Program-made: the position numbers and the translations under genes
Assembly (NCBI GenBank): GCA_016342355.1
Contig: JAEINP010000012.1
Span: 49,031 to 113,030 of the forward strand
From: Desulfatibacillum sp.
GTDB lineage: Bacteria > Desulfobacterota > Desulfobacteria > Desulfobacterales > Desulfatibacillaceae
Reading direction: 5' to 3'
DNA length: 64,000 nt
In this document: positions 55,458 to 63,175 of the stretch, in pieces
How positions within the stretch are numbered: position 1 is the first letter of the stretch
Layout of the letters: each line of letters starts with the position of its first letter
The notes under the pieces: generated by a model
Databases searched by the model: none
Told to the model about the DNA's origin: nothing
Seen by the model: the letters and a program-made list of their open reading frames with translations, nothing else

Positions 55458-55877
55458 ATGAAAAGCAATTGGTATTTCCTTTTGGCAGGGGTTTTCTTTT
55501 TGGCGCTTTCTTTTCAAGCTGTTGCTTTGTCGCAAGAGCCTTCCGAAAACGCAATTCCACCCGTTCCTACGCCCGGCATGGTTACCATGGTGGACCTTGG
55601 CGCGCATAAGTGCATCCCCTGCAAGATGATGGCGCCCATCATCGACGAGCTGCAAAAGGAGTATGCGGGGCGGGCTTCCATCATTTTTATTGATGTGTGG
55701 GAAAATCGGGAACAGGGCGGACTTTTTGGCATTCGAGCCATACCCACCCAAATATTCTATGACAAGGACGGCAAGGAAGTCAGCCGTCATGTGGGTTTTT
55801 TGGACAAGAAAAGCATTGTCGCCACCTTCCGAAAACTTGGTGTGAAAGAAACGGAGACGCAGGCGAATGCTCAATGA
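55458..55877 (+). CDS. Exported thioredoxin-fold protein
   Basis: 139 aa. The signal peptide MKSNWYFLLAGVFFLALSFQAVALS sends it outside the cytoplasm. The catalytic motif HKCIPCKMMAPIIDELQ (C-I-P-C), then cis-Pro in IRAIPTQIFYDKDGKEV. Its stop overlaps the start of the CcdA gene by 11 bases, so the two form a redox relay: CcdA reduces this protein from the cytoplasmic thioredoxin pool. Confidence 0.92.
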   Translation: MKSNWYFLLAGVFFLALSFQAVALSQEPSENAIPPVPTPGMVTMVDLGAHKCIPCKMMAPIIDELQKEYAGRASIIFIDVWENREQGGLFGIRAIPTQIFYDKDGKEVSRHVGFLDKKSIVATFRKLGVKETETQANAQ

Positions 55878-56583
55878 GATATTTCTGACAGTCAATCAGT
55901 GGATGTCGGGGGGAGTTCTCATCGCCGCGTTAGGCTGCCTGCTATGGGGCATGATTAGTGTGCTTCTCTCCCCTTGTCACATGGCTTCCATCCCTCTTAT
56001 TGTAGGCTATGTGGCGGGCCAGGAGAAAATGTTGGACGCCCGAAAGGCGACCAAATACGCCATCGCCTTTACGGTGGGGCTTTTTATAACCATCGCAGCC
56101 CTGGGCGTCATTTGCACCTTTCTGGGGCGCATGATGGGTGAGGTAAGCCCCTATTGGACCATTCTGGTGGGTGCCATCCTGCTGTGGGTGGCCCTGGATA
56201 TGCTGGGCGTCCAAGCCTGCTCCATGTCGTCCGGCCCCATATCCAAGCTGCGGGTGAAGGGAGTGGGCGGGGCTTTCATCCTGGGGCTTGCCTACGGGGT
56301 GCTTTCCGGTTCCTGCACCTTCGGGTTCATCGCGCCTATTTTGGCGGTCATTACGATCCAACAGAAAATCGCCACCGGCGTCTTGTTCATAGTTATTTTC
56401 GGGATCGGCCATTGCATCCCCATTGCCGTGGCGGGCTCCAGCGCGGCCCTGGTTCGCAAAATGCTGGAGAACAACGCCTTCCAGCGAGGCGGCATGTGGT
56501 TCCGAAAAGGCGCGGGAGTCCTGGTGGGATGTCTGGCCATCTACTTTATTGTCCGCCCATTTCTGGAAAATCCCTTGGTTTGA
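55867..56583 (+). CDS. ccdA: CcdA/DsbD-beta family transmembrane electron carrier
   Basis: 238 aa, six TM helices. LSPCHMASIPLIVGYVAG and GVLSGSCTFGFIAPILAVI hold the two conserved membrane cysteines that carry electrons across the inner membrane. Partner of the exported thioredoxin just upstream. Symbol from family; true role here is probably reduction of an exported thioredoxin rather than cytochrome c maturation. Confidence 0.92.
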   Translation: MLNEIFLTVNQWMSGGVLIAALGCLLWGMISVLLSPCHMASIPLIVGYVAGQEKMLDARKATKYAIAFTVGLFITIAALGVICTFLGRMMGEVSPYWTILVGAILLWVALDMLGVQACSMSSGPISKLRVKGVGGAFILGLAYGVLSGSCTFGFIAPILAVITIQQKIATGVLFIVIFGIGHCIPIAVAGSSAALVRKMLENNAFQRGGMWFRKGAGVLVGCLAIYFIVRPFLENPLV

Positions 56584-56602
56584 TTCTTGAGGAGCGCGGA
56601 AC

Positions 56603-57046
56603 ATGAGCAAGGAAAAACTTAAAGTCCTGTTTTTGTGCACGGGCAATTCCTGCCGGAGCCAGATGGCGGAAGGCTTTGCCAACCATCTCAAGGGGGATGC
56701 CGTCCAGGCCTGGTCCGCAGGCGTGGAAATTCACGGCCTTAATCCCCTGGCGGTCAAGGTCATGGCCGAGGCTGGGATTGATATCTCCCGTGCAAAGTCC
56801 AAGCTGGTGGACCAGTTCCTGGACAAGGACCTGGATTATGTGGTGACGGTCTGCGACCACGCCAACGAGTCCTGCCCCATGTTTTTGGGCAAGGCGAAAA
56901 AGGTCCATGTCGGGTTTGAAGACCCTCCGGCTTTGGCGGCCCATGCCGCCTCGGAGGAGGAGGCCCTGACACATTACCGGCGGGTCCGGGACGAAATCCG
57001 GGCCTTTGTGGAAAAATTACCGGGCAACCTGGACCGGCGGGATTGA
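56603..57046 (+). CDS. arsC: Arsenate reductase, thioredoxin-coupled (LMW-PTP type)
   Basis: 147 aa. P-loop VLFLCTGNSCRSQMAEGF with nucleophilic Cys ~12, Asp-type acid in the C-terminal half, and the redox Cys in VTVCDHANESCPMF. This is the S. aureus pI258/B. subtilis ArsC layout, converting As(V) to As(III) with electrons from thioredoxin. The product leaves via ACR3. It starts 19 bases after the ccdA gene. Confidence 0.95.
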   Translation: MSKEKLKVLFLCTGNSCRSQMAEGFANHLKGDAVQAWSAGVEIHGLNPLAVKVMAEAGIDISRAKSKLVDQFLDKDLDYVVTVCDHANESCPMFLGKAKKVHVGFEDPPALAAHAASEEEALTHYRRVRDEIRAFVEKLPGNLDRRD

Positions 57047-57068
57047 AGAAAACCCAAGGAGATACACC

Positions 57069-57956
57069 ATGAAGAAACCCCGCGTTTTATTTGTTTGTCA
57101 GCATAATTCCGCCCGAAGCAGGATGGCGGAGGCCTTTTTGAATTCCATGGCCGGAGACCGCTTTTCGGCTGAAAGCGCGGGTTTTGAACTGGCCCCCGTG
57201 AACCCCCTGGCCGCCCGGGTGATGGAGGAAGAAGGCATGGACATCACCGTCCAGGACTCGCAAAAGGTATTCGACCTGTATAAGGCGGGCCGCCATTATG
57301 AATATGTGATCACGGTTTGCGACCAAGCCCAGGCCGAGCAGTGCCCGATTTTTCCTGGCATTGTGCGCCGCTGCCATTGGAGCTTTTCAGACCCCTCCCT
57401 GTTTCAGGGTGCCCTGGAAGAAAAACTGGACCAAACCCGCCTGGTGCGGGACCGGATAAAAACCGCCGTGATGCAATGGCTGGAAGACCCGGATTCCTGC
57501 CGCCTGATTCAATCCCGCTCACGGGACCAGGGCTCCATGAAACCCCGAATCAGCATGATCACCTTGGGAGTTCGGGACATGGACCGGTCCGTGCGTTTTT
57601 ATGAACAGGGCCTTGGCCTGCCGAAAATGGATTACGATCCGGCAGTGGCCTTTTTCACCCTCAATGGAACCTGGCTGGCCCTGTACCCCTGGGACGCCCT
57701 GGCCGAAGACGCCCAGATTTCGGCAGAGGGCTCGGGATTCCGGGGAGTCACCCTGGCCCATAATCTGGCCTCCGAAGATGAGGTGGACGCCTTCATGGCC
57801 CAGGCCCTGGCTGCTGGTGCAACCATGGTCAAGCCCGCCCAAAAGGTGTTTTGGGGCGGGTATTCCGGGTATTTCGCCGACCCGGACGGGCATCTCTGGG
57901 AAGTGGCTTACAATCCCTACTTCTGGATTGGCCCCCAAGATGAAAAACACGCCTAA
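57069..57956 (+). CDS. Fusion of LMW-PTP/ArsC-like domain and VOC (glyoxalase) domain
   Basis: 295 aa from ATG 57069 (AAGGAGATACACC). Residues 1-~145 are a second ArsC-like domain: VLFVCQHNSARSRMAEAFLNSM (C-x5-R loop), SAGFELAPVNPLAARVMEEEG, and ITVCDQAQAEQCPIFPG. Residues ~155-295 are a VOC-superfamily domain: ISMITLGVRDMDRSVRFYEQGLG, ALYPWDALAEDA, GYSGYFADPDGHLWEVAYNP. VOC members include the arsenic C-As lyase ArsI, but its vicinal cysteines are not seen here. The fusion joins arsenate-reductase chemistry to a metal-dependent domain. It is the last gene of the island. Confidence 0.88.
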   Translation: MKKPRVLFVCQHNSARSRMAEAFLNSMAGDRFSAESAGFELAPVNPLAARVMEEEGMDITVQDSQKVFDLYKAGRHYEYVITVCDQAQAEQCPIFPGIVRRCHWSFSDPSLFQGALEEKLDQTRLVRDRIKTAVMQWLEDPDSCRLIQSRSRDQGSMKPRISMITLGVRDMDRSVRFYEQGLGLPKMDYDPAVAFFTLNGTWLALYPWDALAEDAQISAEGSGFRGVTLAHNLASEDEVDAFMAQALAAGATMVKPAQKVFWGGYSGYFADPDGHLWEVAYNPYFWIGPQDEKHA

Positions 57957-57996
57957 AACAGGGCACGGGGGCTAAGCCCCCAAGCCTTGCTCTTCT

Positions 57997-58410
57997 TCAT
58001 ATTCCCAGTATGAGCCTCGCCGAAGTAAAGTAGATAAGCAATCCGGTGATGTCCACCACCGTGGTCAAGGCGGGGCTGGCGACAATGGCCGGGTCCCATT
58101 TCATTTTCGCCGCCCCCAGGGGCAGGAGAGCGCCAATCAGGGTGGCCATAACCACCTGGAGAGCAAGGGCGATGGCCACCCCAACCTTGGCCAATGATAC
58201 CCCCATGGGTATGTTGTCCCCATGGGACAAAAACATGACCTTGCCCCAGGACAGGCCCCCCAGAATCAGGGCCAGGAGGACGGATATCTTGAGCTCCTTA
58301 TACAAAACCCTGGCTGTATCCCCAGGGGAAATTTCGTGCAGAGCCAGCGCCCGGACCACCACCGTGGCGGACTGGCTTCCGGTGTTGCCCCCGGTATCGG
58401 GCGGTTCCGA
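57997..58410 (-). pseudogene. MgtE-type magnesium transporter, C-terminal remnant
   Basis: Minus-strand frame 58410-57997 begins directly after a TGA and encodes the C-terminal membrane part of MgtE: P-D-T-G-G-N-T-G-S-Q-S-A-T-VVVRALA, then LGGLSWGKVMFLS and VVDITGLLIYFTSARLILGI. The N-terminal cytoplasmic and first TM parts (about 300 residues) are absent. Only the tail is present, so it is a truncated pseudogene next to the end of the arsenic island. Confidence 0.85.
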
Positions 58411-58473
58411 TCACCTCGGCCCGTAGAGGACTTCCACTTCATTAGATCCATGCCATGCCTGGCACACCAAAAA

Positions 58474-58503
58474 CGGGCAGGCCCTGACTAAAGGGCCTGC
58501 CCG
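58474..58503 (-). terminator. Intrinsic terminator after flotillin gene
   Basis: Minus strand CGGGCAGGCCC-TTTAGTCA-GGGCCTGCCCG followed by TTTTT: an 11-bp perfect stem 70 bases beyond the flotillin stop. Confidence 0.85.
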
Positions 58504-58573
58504 AAATTTCCCTGACTATGCAGTCTTGTTAAAAAAACAGATCCCAATCAATTCCGGATTGGCCTAATTGGGC

Positions 58574-60217
58574 CTACGCCTTGTCCTGGGGTTTTGGTTC
58601 AGCCTTGGGCTCCTCGGCTGGTTTGGGCGCGGAAACCTTTACCACATGGGGATTATGAACCGGTTTCTTTTCCGGTTCAGGGGCTGCGACCACCATGTCG
58701 CCCAGGTACTGAGGCAATTCCACGCCAGCCATGCCAGCCACTTCATGGAGCGGAGGCAGGCTTTTGATCATGCCGGACAAAAAATCCGCCGTGGCGGTTT
58801 TTCCGCCGTCCTGGCCGCCACCGTCCCAGACCGTGATTTTATCGATCTTGAGATTCTTGATGGCTTCCACCTGCACCTTGACCAGTTCCTCCAGTTTTTC
58901 CACCATGAGGAAGGTGGCCGCGGCCTTGGCGTCGCCCGCGCAACTGCGCACCATCAGATTGTAACCCTCAGCCTTGCTCTGGAGCACCTGCCGGAGCCCC
59001 TGGGCCTCGGCCTGATATTTGAAAAGAATGGCGTCCGCCTGACCCTTGGCTTCCCGGCGGGTTTTTTCCGCCTCGGCTTCGGCGGCGATTTCCACCTTTT
59101 GCTTTTCCGTTTCCTGGACAACAATCTGCTCGGCGTTCAAGCGCTGCTGTTCGGACAGGTACTGGGCCTTTTGAATTTCCGCTTCGGCCTGACGCTTGGC
59201 CACTTCGCCCTGGCGCTTGGCCTCGGCCTGTTTGATGGCCAGTTGTGCCTCGAAATCAGCAATATCGGCCTTGGCCTTGTTTTCACCGCCCACAGCTTCG
59301 GCTTCCTGCTGCTGGACATAAATACGGCGATCCGCCTCGGCGGCCTTTTTTCCCTTTTCGGCCTGGGCCACATTTTCAGCCACGCGGATGTTCTGTTCCT
59401 TGTTGGCCTCGGCCTCGCCAATGGTGGCTTTTGCTTCCTGTTGCTGGATAAACACACGCCGGTCCGCTTCGGCGGCCTTTTTCCCCTTGTCCGCCTGGGC
59501 CACGTTTTCGGCCACCTTGATTTCTTTTTCCCGGATAGCCTCGGACTCGCCGATGGAGCCGGTCTTTTCCTGGATAGCCACGTCCACCTTGGCCTGGTTG
59601 ATGGCCTCGGCAGCGGCCTTTTTTCCGATGCTTTCAATATAGTCGGACTCGTCGGTGATGTCCGTAATATTTACGTTGATCAGGTATAGGCCGATTTTGT
59701 TAAGCTCGGGCTCCACGTTCCTGCGGATGGCTTCCAAAAAGCGCTCCCGATCCTGGTTGATCTCCTCAATGGTCAGGGAGGCCACGGTCAGACGCAACTG
59801 GCCAAAAATAATTTCCATGGCCATGTCTTCAATGGCGTCCTTGGGCAGGTTCAACAGACGCTCGGCCGCGTTGTTCATGATTTGCGGCTCGGTGCTGATG
59901 CCCACCGTAAACGTACTGGGCACGTTGATGCGGATATTCTGCATGGAAAGGGCTTTGGTAAGGGGTATGCTGATAGTCATGGGGGTCAGGTTCATGTACA
60001 CATAATCCTGGATCAAGGGCCAAATCAAAGCGCCGCCTCCATGGATACACCGGGCCGACTGCCCTACCCCCACCTTGCCGTAGACCACCAGAATCTGGTC
60101 CGAAGGGCACCGCTTGTAACGCGACGCCAGAAAGGTCAAAGTAGCCACTACCAAAGTTACAAAGGCCAAAAAAACCGCAGGCCACCCAAGCCAACTCATC
60201 CAGTTTACTCCCGCCAT
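58574..60217 (-). CDS. floT: Flotillin-family protein (FloT-like) with internal repeats
   Basis: 547 aa. One TM segment (~14-32), then a PHB/SPFH domain (CPSDQILVVYGKVG ... NPIQDYV region, INVPSTFTVGIS, IEDMAMEIIFGQLRLTVASLTIEEINQDR). A long Ala/Glu/Lys-rich coiled coil follows (~195-420). Inside it two near-identical ~38-residue units stand in tandem: IKVAENVAQADKGKKAAEAD and IRVAENVAQAEKGKKAAEAD. Flotillins scaffold membrane microdomains. The upstream NfeD-like gene is the usual partner, supporting a floT-type pair. A strong terminator closes the unit. Confidence 0.92.
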   Translation of the reverse strand: MAGVNWMSWLGWPAVFLAFVTLVVATLTFLASRYKRCPSDQILVVYGKVGVGQSARCIHGGGALIWPLIQDYVYMNLTPMTISIPLTKALSMQNIRINVPSTFTVGISTEPQIMNNAAERLLNLPKDAIEDMAMEIIFGQLRLTVASLTIEEINQDRERFLEAIRRNVEPELNKIGLYLINVNITDITDESDYIESIGKKAAAEAINQAKVDVAIQEKTGSIGESEAIREKEIKVAENVAQADKGKKAAEADRRVFIQQQEAKATIGEAEANKEQNIRVAENVAQAEKGKKAAEADRRIYVQQQEAEAVGGENKAKADIADFEAQLAIKQAEAKRQGEVAKRQAEAEIQKAQYLSEQQRLNAEQIVVQETEKQKVEIAAEAEAEKTRREAKGQADAILFKYQAEAQGLRQVLQSKAEGYNLMVRSCAGDAKAAATFLMVEKLEELVKVQVEAIKNLKIDKITVWDGGGQDGGKTATADFLSGMIKSLPPLHEVAGMAGVELPQYLGDMVVAAPEPEKKPVHNPHVVKVSAPKPAEEPKAEPKPQDKA

Positions 60218-60264
60218 GTTGGAAATTCCTCCCCTCTCAAAAATATTTAATCAAAAATCCTGGT

Positions 60265-60834
60265 TTAAGCCCTGTGCTCCACCACCAGGATATTGCCGCT
60301 CATGCGGACCACCTTGATTTTTTCCCCGGTTTTCATTTCCTGGCCGTTTTCGGCCATGGCGTCAAATTCCCGCAGACGGCCATGAAAATCCACCAGCACG
60401 CGGCCGGTTCCATCCTTCGGAATGTTCAGATACACCTCCCCTTCCGAACCCACCGCCGTGGAAACCGCCAGGGTGCCGCTGGATTGCATACGGACCATGC
60501 CGTCGAAAATCTTCTTGATCACATAAAAACTGATGTAACCGCCAAATAGCGCAGCGGCAAGAGAGATGAGGCTTCCGGCCTGCTCCTGGCGATACACCAC
60601 AAAACCCACCAGGCCGAACATGAGCATAAAGGCCGATAGACCGTGGAGAGACAAGAGCTTGAATCCGGCGTCCGAATCCGCATGGCCGGAAAGGTCTGAA
60701 CTGTCTCCCCCATCCATACCCGTGTCTCCATCCCCGGCCCCCATGAACTGCATGACCATACGCGCCACCACCAGGGTTCCCCCAAATAATGCGCAGAAGA
60801 GGTAGAAAAGTTCCAAGGTGTTCAAACCGTCCAT
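60265..60834 (-). CDS. NfeD-like membrane protein, flotillin partner
   Basis: 189 aa. Three hydrophobic segments (LELFYLFCALFGGTLVVARM, HGLSAFMLMFGLVGFVVY, LISLAAALFGGYISFYVI) flank an acidic loop rich in Asp/Gly. A C-terminal ~70-residue OB-fold (GSEGEVYLNIPKDGTGRVLVDF, TGEKIKVVRMSGNILVVEHRA) is typical of YuaF/NfeD1b proteins encoded next to flotillin genes. The spacing to floT is 47 bases. Confidence 0.85.
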   Translation of the reverse strand: MDGLNTLELFYLFCALFGGTLVVARMVMQFMGAGDGDTGMDGGDSSDLSGHADSDAGFKLLSLHGLSAFMLMFGLVGFVVYRQEQAGSLISLAAALFGGYISFYVIKKIFDGMVRMQSSGTLAVSTAVGSEGEVYLNIPKDGTGRVLVDFHGRLREFDAMAENGQEMKTGEKIKVVRMSGNILVVEHRA

Positions 60835-61080
60835 GTTCCCTCCCGTGGTTAGAGCATTGTCCCATTCATATTGATTGCCTGAATGTTCCTGTTAATCATA
60901 AAGCCCTGTCTTTGGCAAGGTATTACACAGTTTTAAGGATGAAAACCGCCCCTTGTCATGACCTCCACTGGGATTTAATGGTTGGATATTCTGAATATCC
61001 ATACTCATTGAGGCAGCGCATTGGGCAAAAAACAATTGGGAGGATTAAATCGAAGAGACAAAAGCAAGTTGTGCAGGATA
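60835..61080. other. Non-coding gap; possible short coding fragment
   Basis: No supported gene in the 420 bases between the NfeD-like gene and the exported protein gene. A plus-strand open frame crosses it. Around 60920-60985 the translation reads ARYYTVLRMKTAPCHDLHWD followed by LMV, resembling the HWDLM box of 3'-phosphoesterase-like domains, but the rest fits nothing. It may be a decayed fragment. The right part of the gap holds a terminator. Confidence 0.3.
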
Positions 61081-61116
61081 AAAAAATACGGGTCCCTGTT
61101 TTACCAAGGACCCGTG
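61081..61116 (-). terminator. Intrinsic terminator after exported-protein gene
   Basis: On the minus strand CACGGGTCC and GGACCCGTA flank a loop, then a run of T (the AAAAAA at 61081-61086 on plus). It lies ~140 bases beyond the stop at 61255. Confidence 0.75.
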
Positions 61117-61254
61117 AAACACCCGAAACAACTTATATCAAGCGAAAACAAACCAGGATCATGATCATCCCGGGCGTGCGCCTGACCTGCCCGACGGACC
61201 AGGGAAAGGGGGGTTTCTCTGGCCCGTGCAAACAGCTTCGGGCTTGAAAAAACC

Positions 61255-61794
61255 CTACAGCACAGGCACTTCGTCAGGGACCGTGGGGGGCCACCAGCTC
61301 TGGTGCTCTTTTTCCAGAATATACTTGCTGATGGCGGGAACCTTGGAACTGTCCAGGATCGCCTTCACCTCATCCCCGGTTTCTGCCCGGGAGACCGCGT
61401 CCGCTGCACTGGATGTCACTTCGTAAAATTCCGCCTTGGGAGTGTTCGTCGGCAATAATCCGGCTTTGCCATTCTTCACTTCCACAGAGTTCTTAAACCA
61501 ACACTCCAACTGCTTCCACTCGTCCCTGGCAACCATTTTATGGTTCCAGGGCAAGGTGGCGGACCTGTCCTTGCCTGCGGAATAATCCACCAGGTTTATC
61601 AAAGAATACTTTCCGCAGCCCTGCACATCCATGTGGGCCTTGGCGTCCATGGCGGCTTCCCTGTCCGCAAAAACAATCATGAGTTCGGCCTTGGGAAAAT
61701 CAATCACCTGCAGGGCGGACCCGCCGGCATACGCAGGACTCAGGATAAAACCCATTCCCGTCAACAACACACACAAAACCGCTAATTTCTTCAT
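61255..61794 (-). CDS. Hypothetical exported protein
   Basis: 179 aa. Signal peptide MKKLAVLCVLLTGMGFILSPAYAGG. The mature part is soluble: DFPKAELMIVFADREAAMDAKAHMDV, a single Cys pair (QGCGK and QLECW), and a Trp-rich C-terminus (HQSWWPPTVPDEVPVL). I do not recognise the family. The layout of aromatic residues vaguely resembles small NosL-like or periplasmic binding modules, but key NosL cysteines are missing. A conserved-looking hairpin lies in its leader. Confidence 0.7.
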   Translation of the reverse strand: MKKLAVLCVLLTGMGFILSPAYAGGSALQVIDFPKAELMIVFADREAAMDAKAHMDVQGCGKYSLINLVDYSAGKDRSATLPWNHKMVARDEWKQLECWFKNSVEVKNGKAGLLPTNTPKAEFYEVTSSAADAVSRAETGDEVKAILDSSKVPAISKYILEKEHQSWWPPTVPDEVPVL

Positions 61795-61837
61795 GCTGCC
61801 ACTCCTTTGCGATACTACGGTTAGAATTCTCTTATCC

Positions 61838-61874
61838 GGGATTGGGATTTACCGGCCGTGCAAATCCCGATCCC
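61838..61874. other. 13-bp hairpin in leader of the exported-protein gene
   Basis: GGGATTGGGATTT (61838-61850) pairs with AAATCCCGATCCC (61862-61874) over 13 positions (one G-T), loop of 11. No T-run follows on the minus strand, so it is unlikely to be a plain terminator. It lies ~45-80 bases upstream of the start codon of the exported protein. Confidence 0.55.
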
Positions 61875-61883
61875 TATATATTA

Positions 61884-61914
61884 AAGCCGGTGGCCCGGGG
61901 CCATTGTCCGGCTT
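61884..61914 (-). terminator. Compound hairpin downstream of marR
   Basis: Minus strand AAGCCGG...CCGGCTT encloses an inner GGCC/GGCC stem, followed by TTTAATATAT. It lies ~100 bases beyond the marR stop, so it may end that transcript. The T-run is poor. Confidence 0.5.
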
Positions 61915-62011
61915 GGAGCCATCACATGTGGCTGTTTTCCGGCATGTGCGCTGCATCAACCACAAATTATTGTTAGCATACCAAACCATATACTTAAAAA
62001 AAAGGAGCCTA

Positions 62012-62485
62012 TTAGTTTCCCTGAGTCTCCTCATAATGCTCTTCGATAAGCCGCTCCGCCTGGGTTAAAAAGCGCTTTAAAAAAGAGAGGTATTGGGGAT
62101 TCTCCTTTTCATACTGCTCAAATAGGTCGGCATGGAGCTTGAGGCGCAGCATTTCATGCTCATGAAAAATCCTCTTTCCCTGCATGGTGAGATCCAACAA
62201 AACCTCCTTGTCATTGTCGCCGCCCTTGAATTTTTTCACAAATCCCTTTTGGGAAAGACGGGAGACCAGGGGGGATATGGTTCCCTTGGTCACACCCAGA
62301 GTCTGGGCCAGGGAACTCACATTTTTTCCGGGGTCCAGACCAATGGCCTCTATGGCGTTGACCTCCTGCTTATGAAGTTTGTCCCCGGTCTCGAAGACTG
62401 TGGGGAGCTTTTCCAGGGTGCGGTATTTGTTCAGCACCCTCAAAAAGACTTCCAAAATCTCGTAATGTATTTCACGTCGTTCCAT
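62012..62485 (-). CDS. MarR-family transcriptional regulator
   Basis: 157 aa. Winged helix in the middle: LPTVFETGDKLHKQEVNAIEAIG, VSSLAQTLGVTKGTISPLVSRLSQKGFVKKFKGGDNDKEVLLDLT, followed by a dimerising helix pair. Ligand and targets are unknown. The -10 element of its promoter ends only eight bases before the ATG and no Shine-Dalgarno is seen, so the mRNA may be nearly leaderless. No co-transcribed target gene is evident. Confidence 0.9.
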   Translation of the reverse strand: MERREIHYEILEVFLRVLNKYRTLEKLPTVFETGDKLHKQEVNAIEAIGLDPGKNVSSLAQTLGVTKGTISPLVSRLSQKGFVKKFKGGDNDKEVLLDLTMQGKRIFHEHEMLRLKLHADLFEQYEKENPQYLSFLKRFLTQAERLIEEHYEETQGN

Positions 62486-62492
62486 GGCTTAA

Positions 62493-62542
62493 AATATAGT
62501 TAGTATATCAAACCTTGTCAATATTTTTTTACCGTATGGTAA
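62493..62542 (-). promoter_or_regulatory. marR promoter and nearby dyad
   Basis: Minus strand TTGACA (62516-62521), 17-base spacer, TATATT (62493-62498). Just upstream of the -35 is TTACC-GTAT-GGTAA (62529-62542), a possible operator. Confidence 0.6.
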
Positions 62543-62566
62543 GAAAAAAATTACGGCGGGCAAATC

Positions 62567-62593
62567 AGCCGGGCGCCACCCTGGCGTCCGGCT
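62567..62593 (-). terminator. Hairpin downstream of HNH gene
   Basis: AGCCGGGCGCCA-CCC-TGGCGTCCGGCT, a 12-bp stem with one G-T pair, 20 bases beyond the HNH stop. The following T-run on the minus strand is short, so termination is plausible but not certain. Confidence 0.55.
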
Positions 62594-62613
62594 TCGATTT
62601 TTATAAAAAAGGC

Positions 62614-62988
62614 TTACTTGGATTTCTTCTGCAGCAGGGCCGCCAAATTGCCGAAGGGCTTGTTCTCCATGGAAGGAGCGTTCTCCCGGCTGGAGGAAGT
62701 GTCTCCGGCATAGGCGTCCGCAACCATGTGGCGGGAGTGTTCGTCCTCGTGGCAATACACGCACAAAAGCTCCCAGTTGCTGCCATCGGGCGGATTGTTA
62801 TCGTGGTTGTGGTCCCGGTGATGGACCGTCAGTTCCTGGACTCGTTTTCCCTCAAAGTCCCGGCCGCATTTGCCGCAAACATGAGGATACATGCTGAGCG
62901 CCTTGTGCCGATACCCCTTTTCCCGCTCCTTTTGCCCGGCAAGGGCCTGGGCTACGATCTGGGCCTTGTCTCCATCCATTTTTGACAT
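62614..62988 (-). CDS. YajD-like HNH nuclease family protein
   Basis: 124 aa from ATG 62988; a longer frame starts at 63027. Zinc cysteines CGKCGRDFEGKRVQELTVHHRDHNHDNNPPDGSNWELLCVYCHEDEH combine the HNH box (HHRDHNHDNNPPD) with C-x2-C pairs, as in E. coli YajD. The C-terminal ~30 residues are Ser/Asn-rich. Family function (nicking nuclease?) is unproven. Confidence 0.9.
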   Translation of the reverse strand: MSKMDGDKAQIVAQALAGQKEREKGYRHKALSMYPHVCGKCGRDFEGKRVQELTVHHRDHNHDNNPPDGSNWELLCVYCHEDEHSRHMVADAYAGDTSSSRENAPSMENKPFGNLAALLQKKSK

Positions 62989-63175
62989 CCAATTTCTCTC
63001 AGCCGTGAATACCTGGTTCGAATTCACGGGACAAAAAACTCTAACAAGAGACCACTAAGGGTCGGGCTTCACCGGCCCAATATTCACATTTTTGCGTTCC
63101 TTGTCAATCCTCTAACTTTGGACGCATCACCATAATCCGATCTGTGTCTGGAGGAAGGCGCCAATCCATCCCATT

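Noticed and set aside
60789..61247. 152-codon plus-strand frame
   Set aside because: No ribosome-binding site, starts inside the NfeD-like gene and crosses a terminator; only one short stretch looks protein-like.
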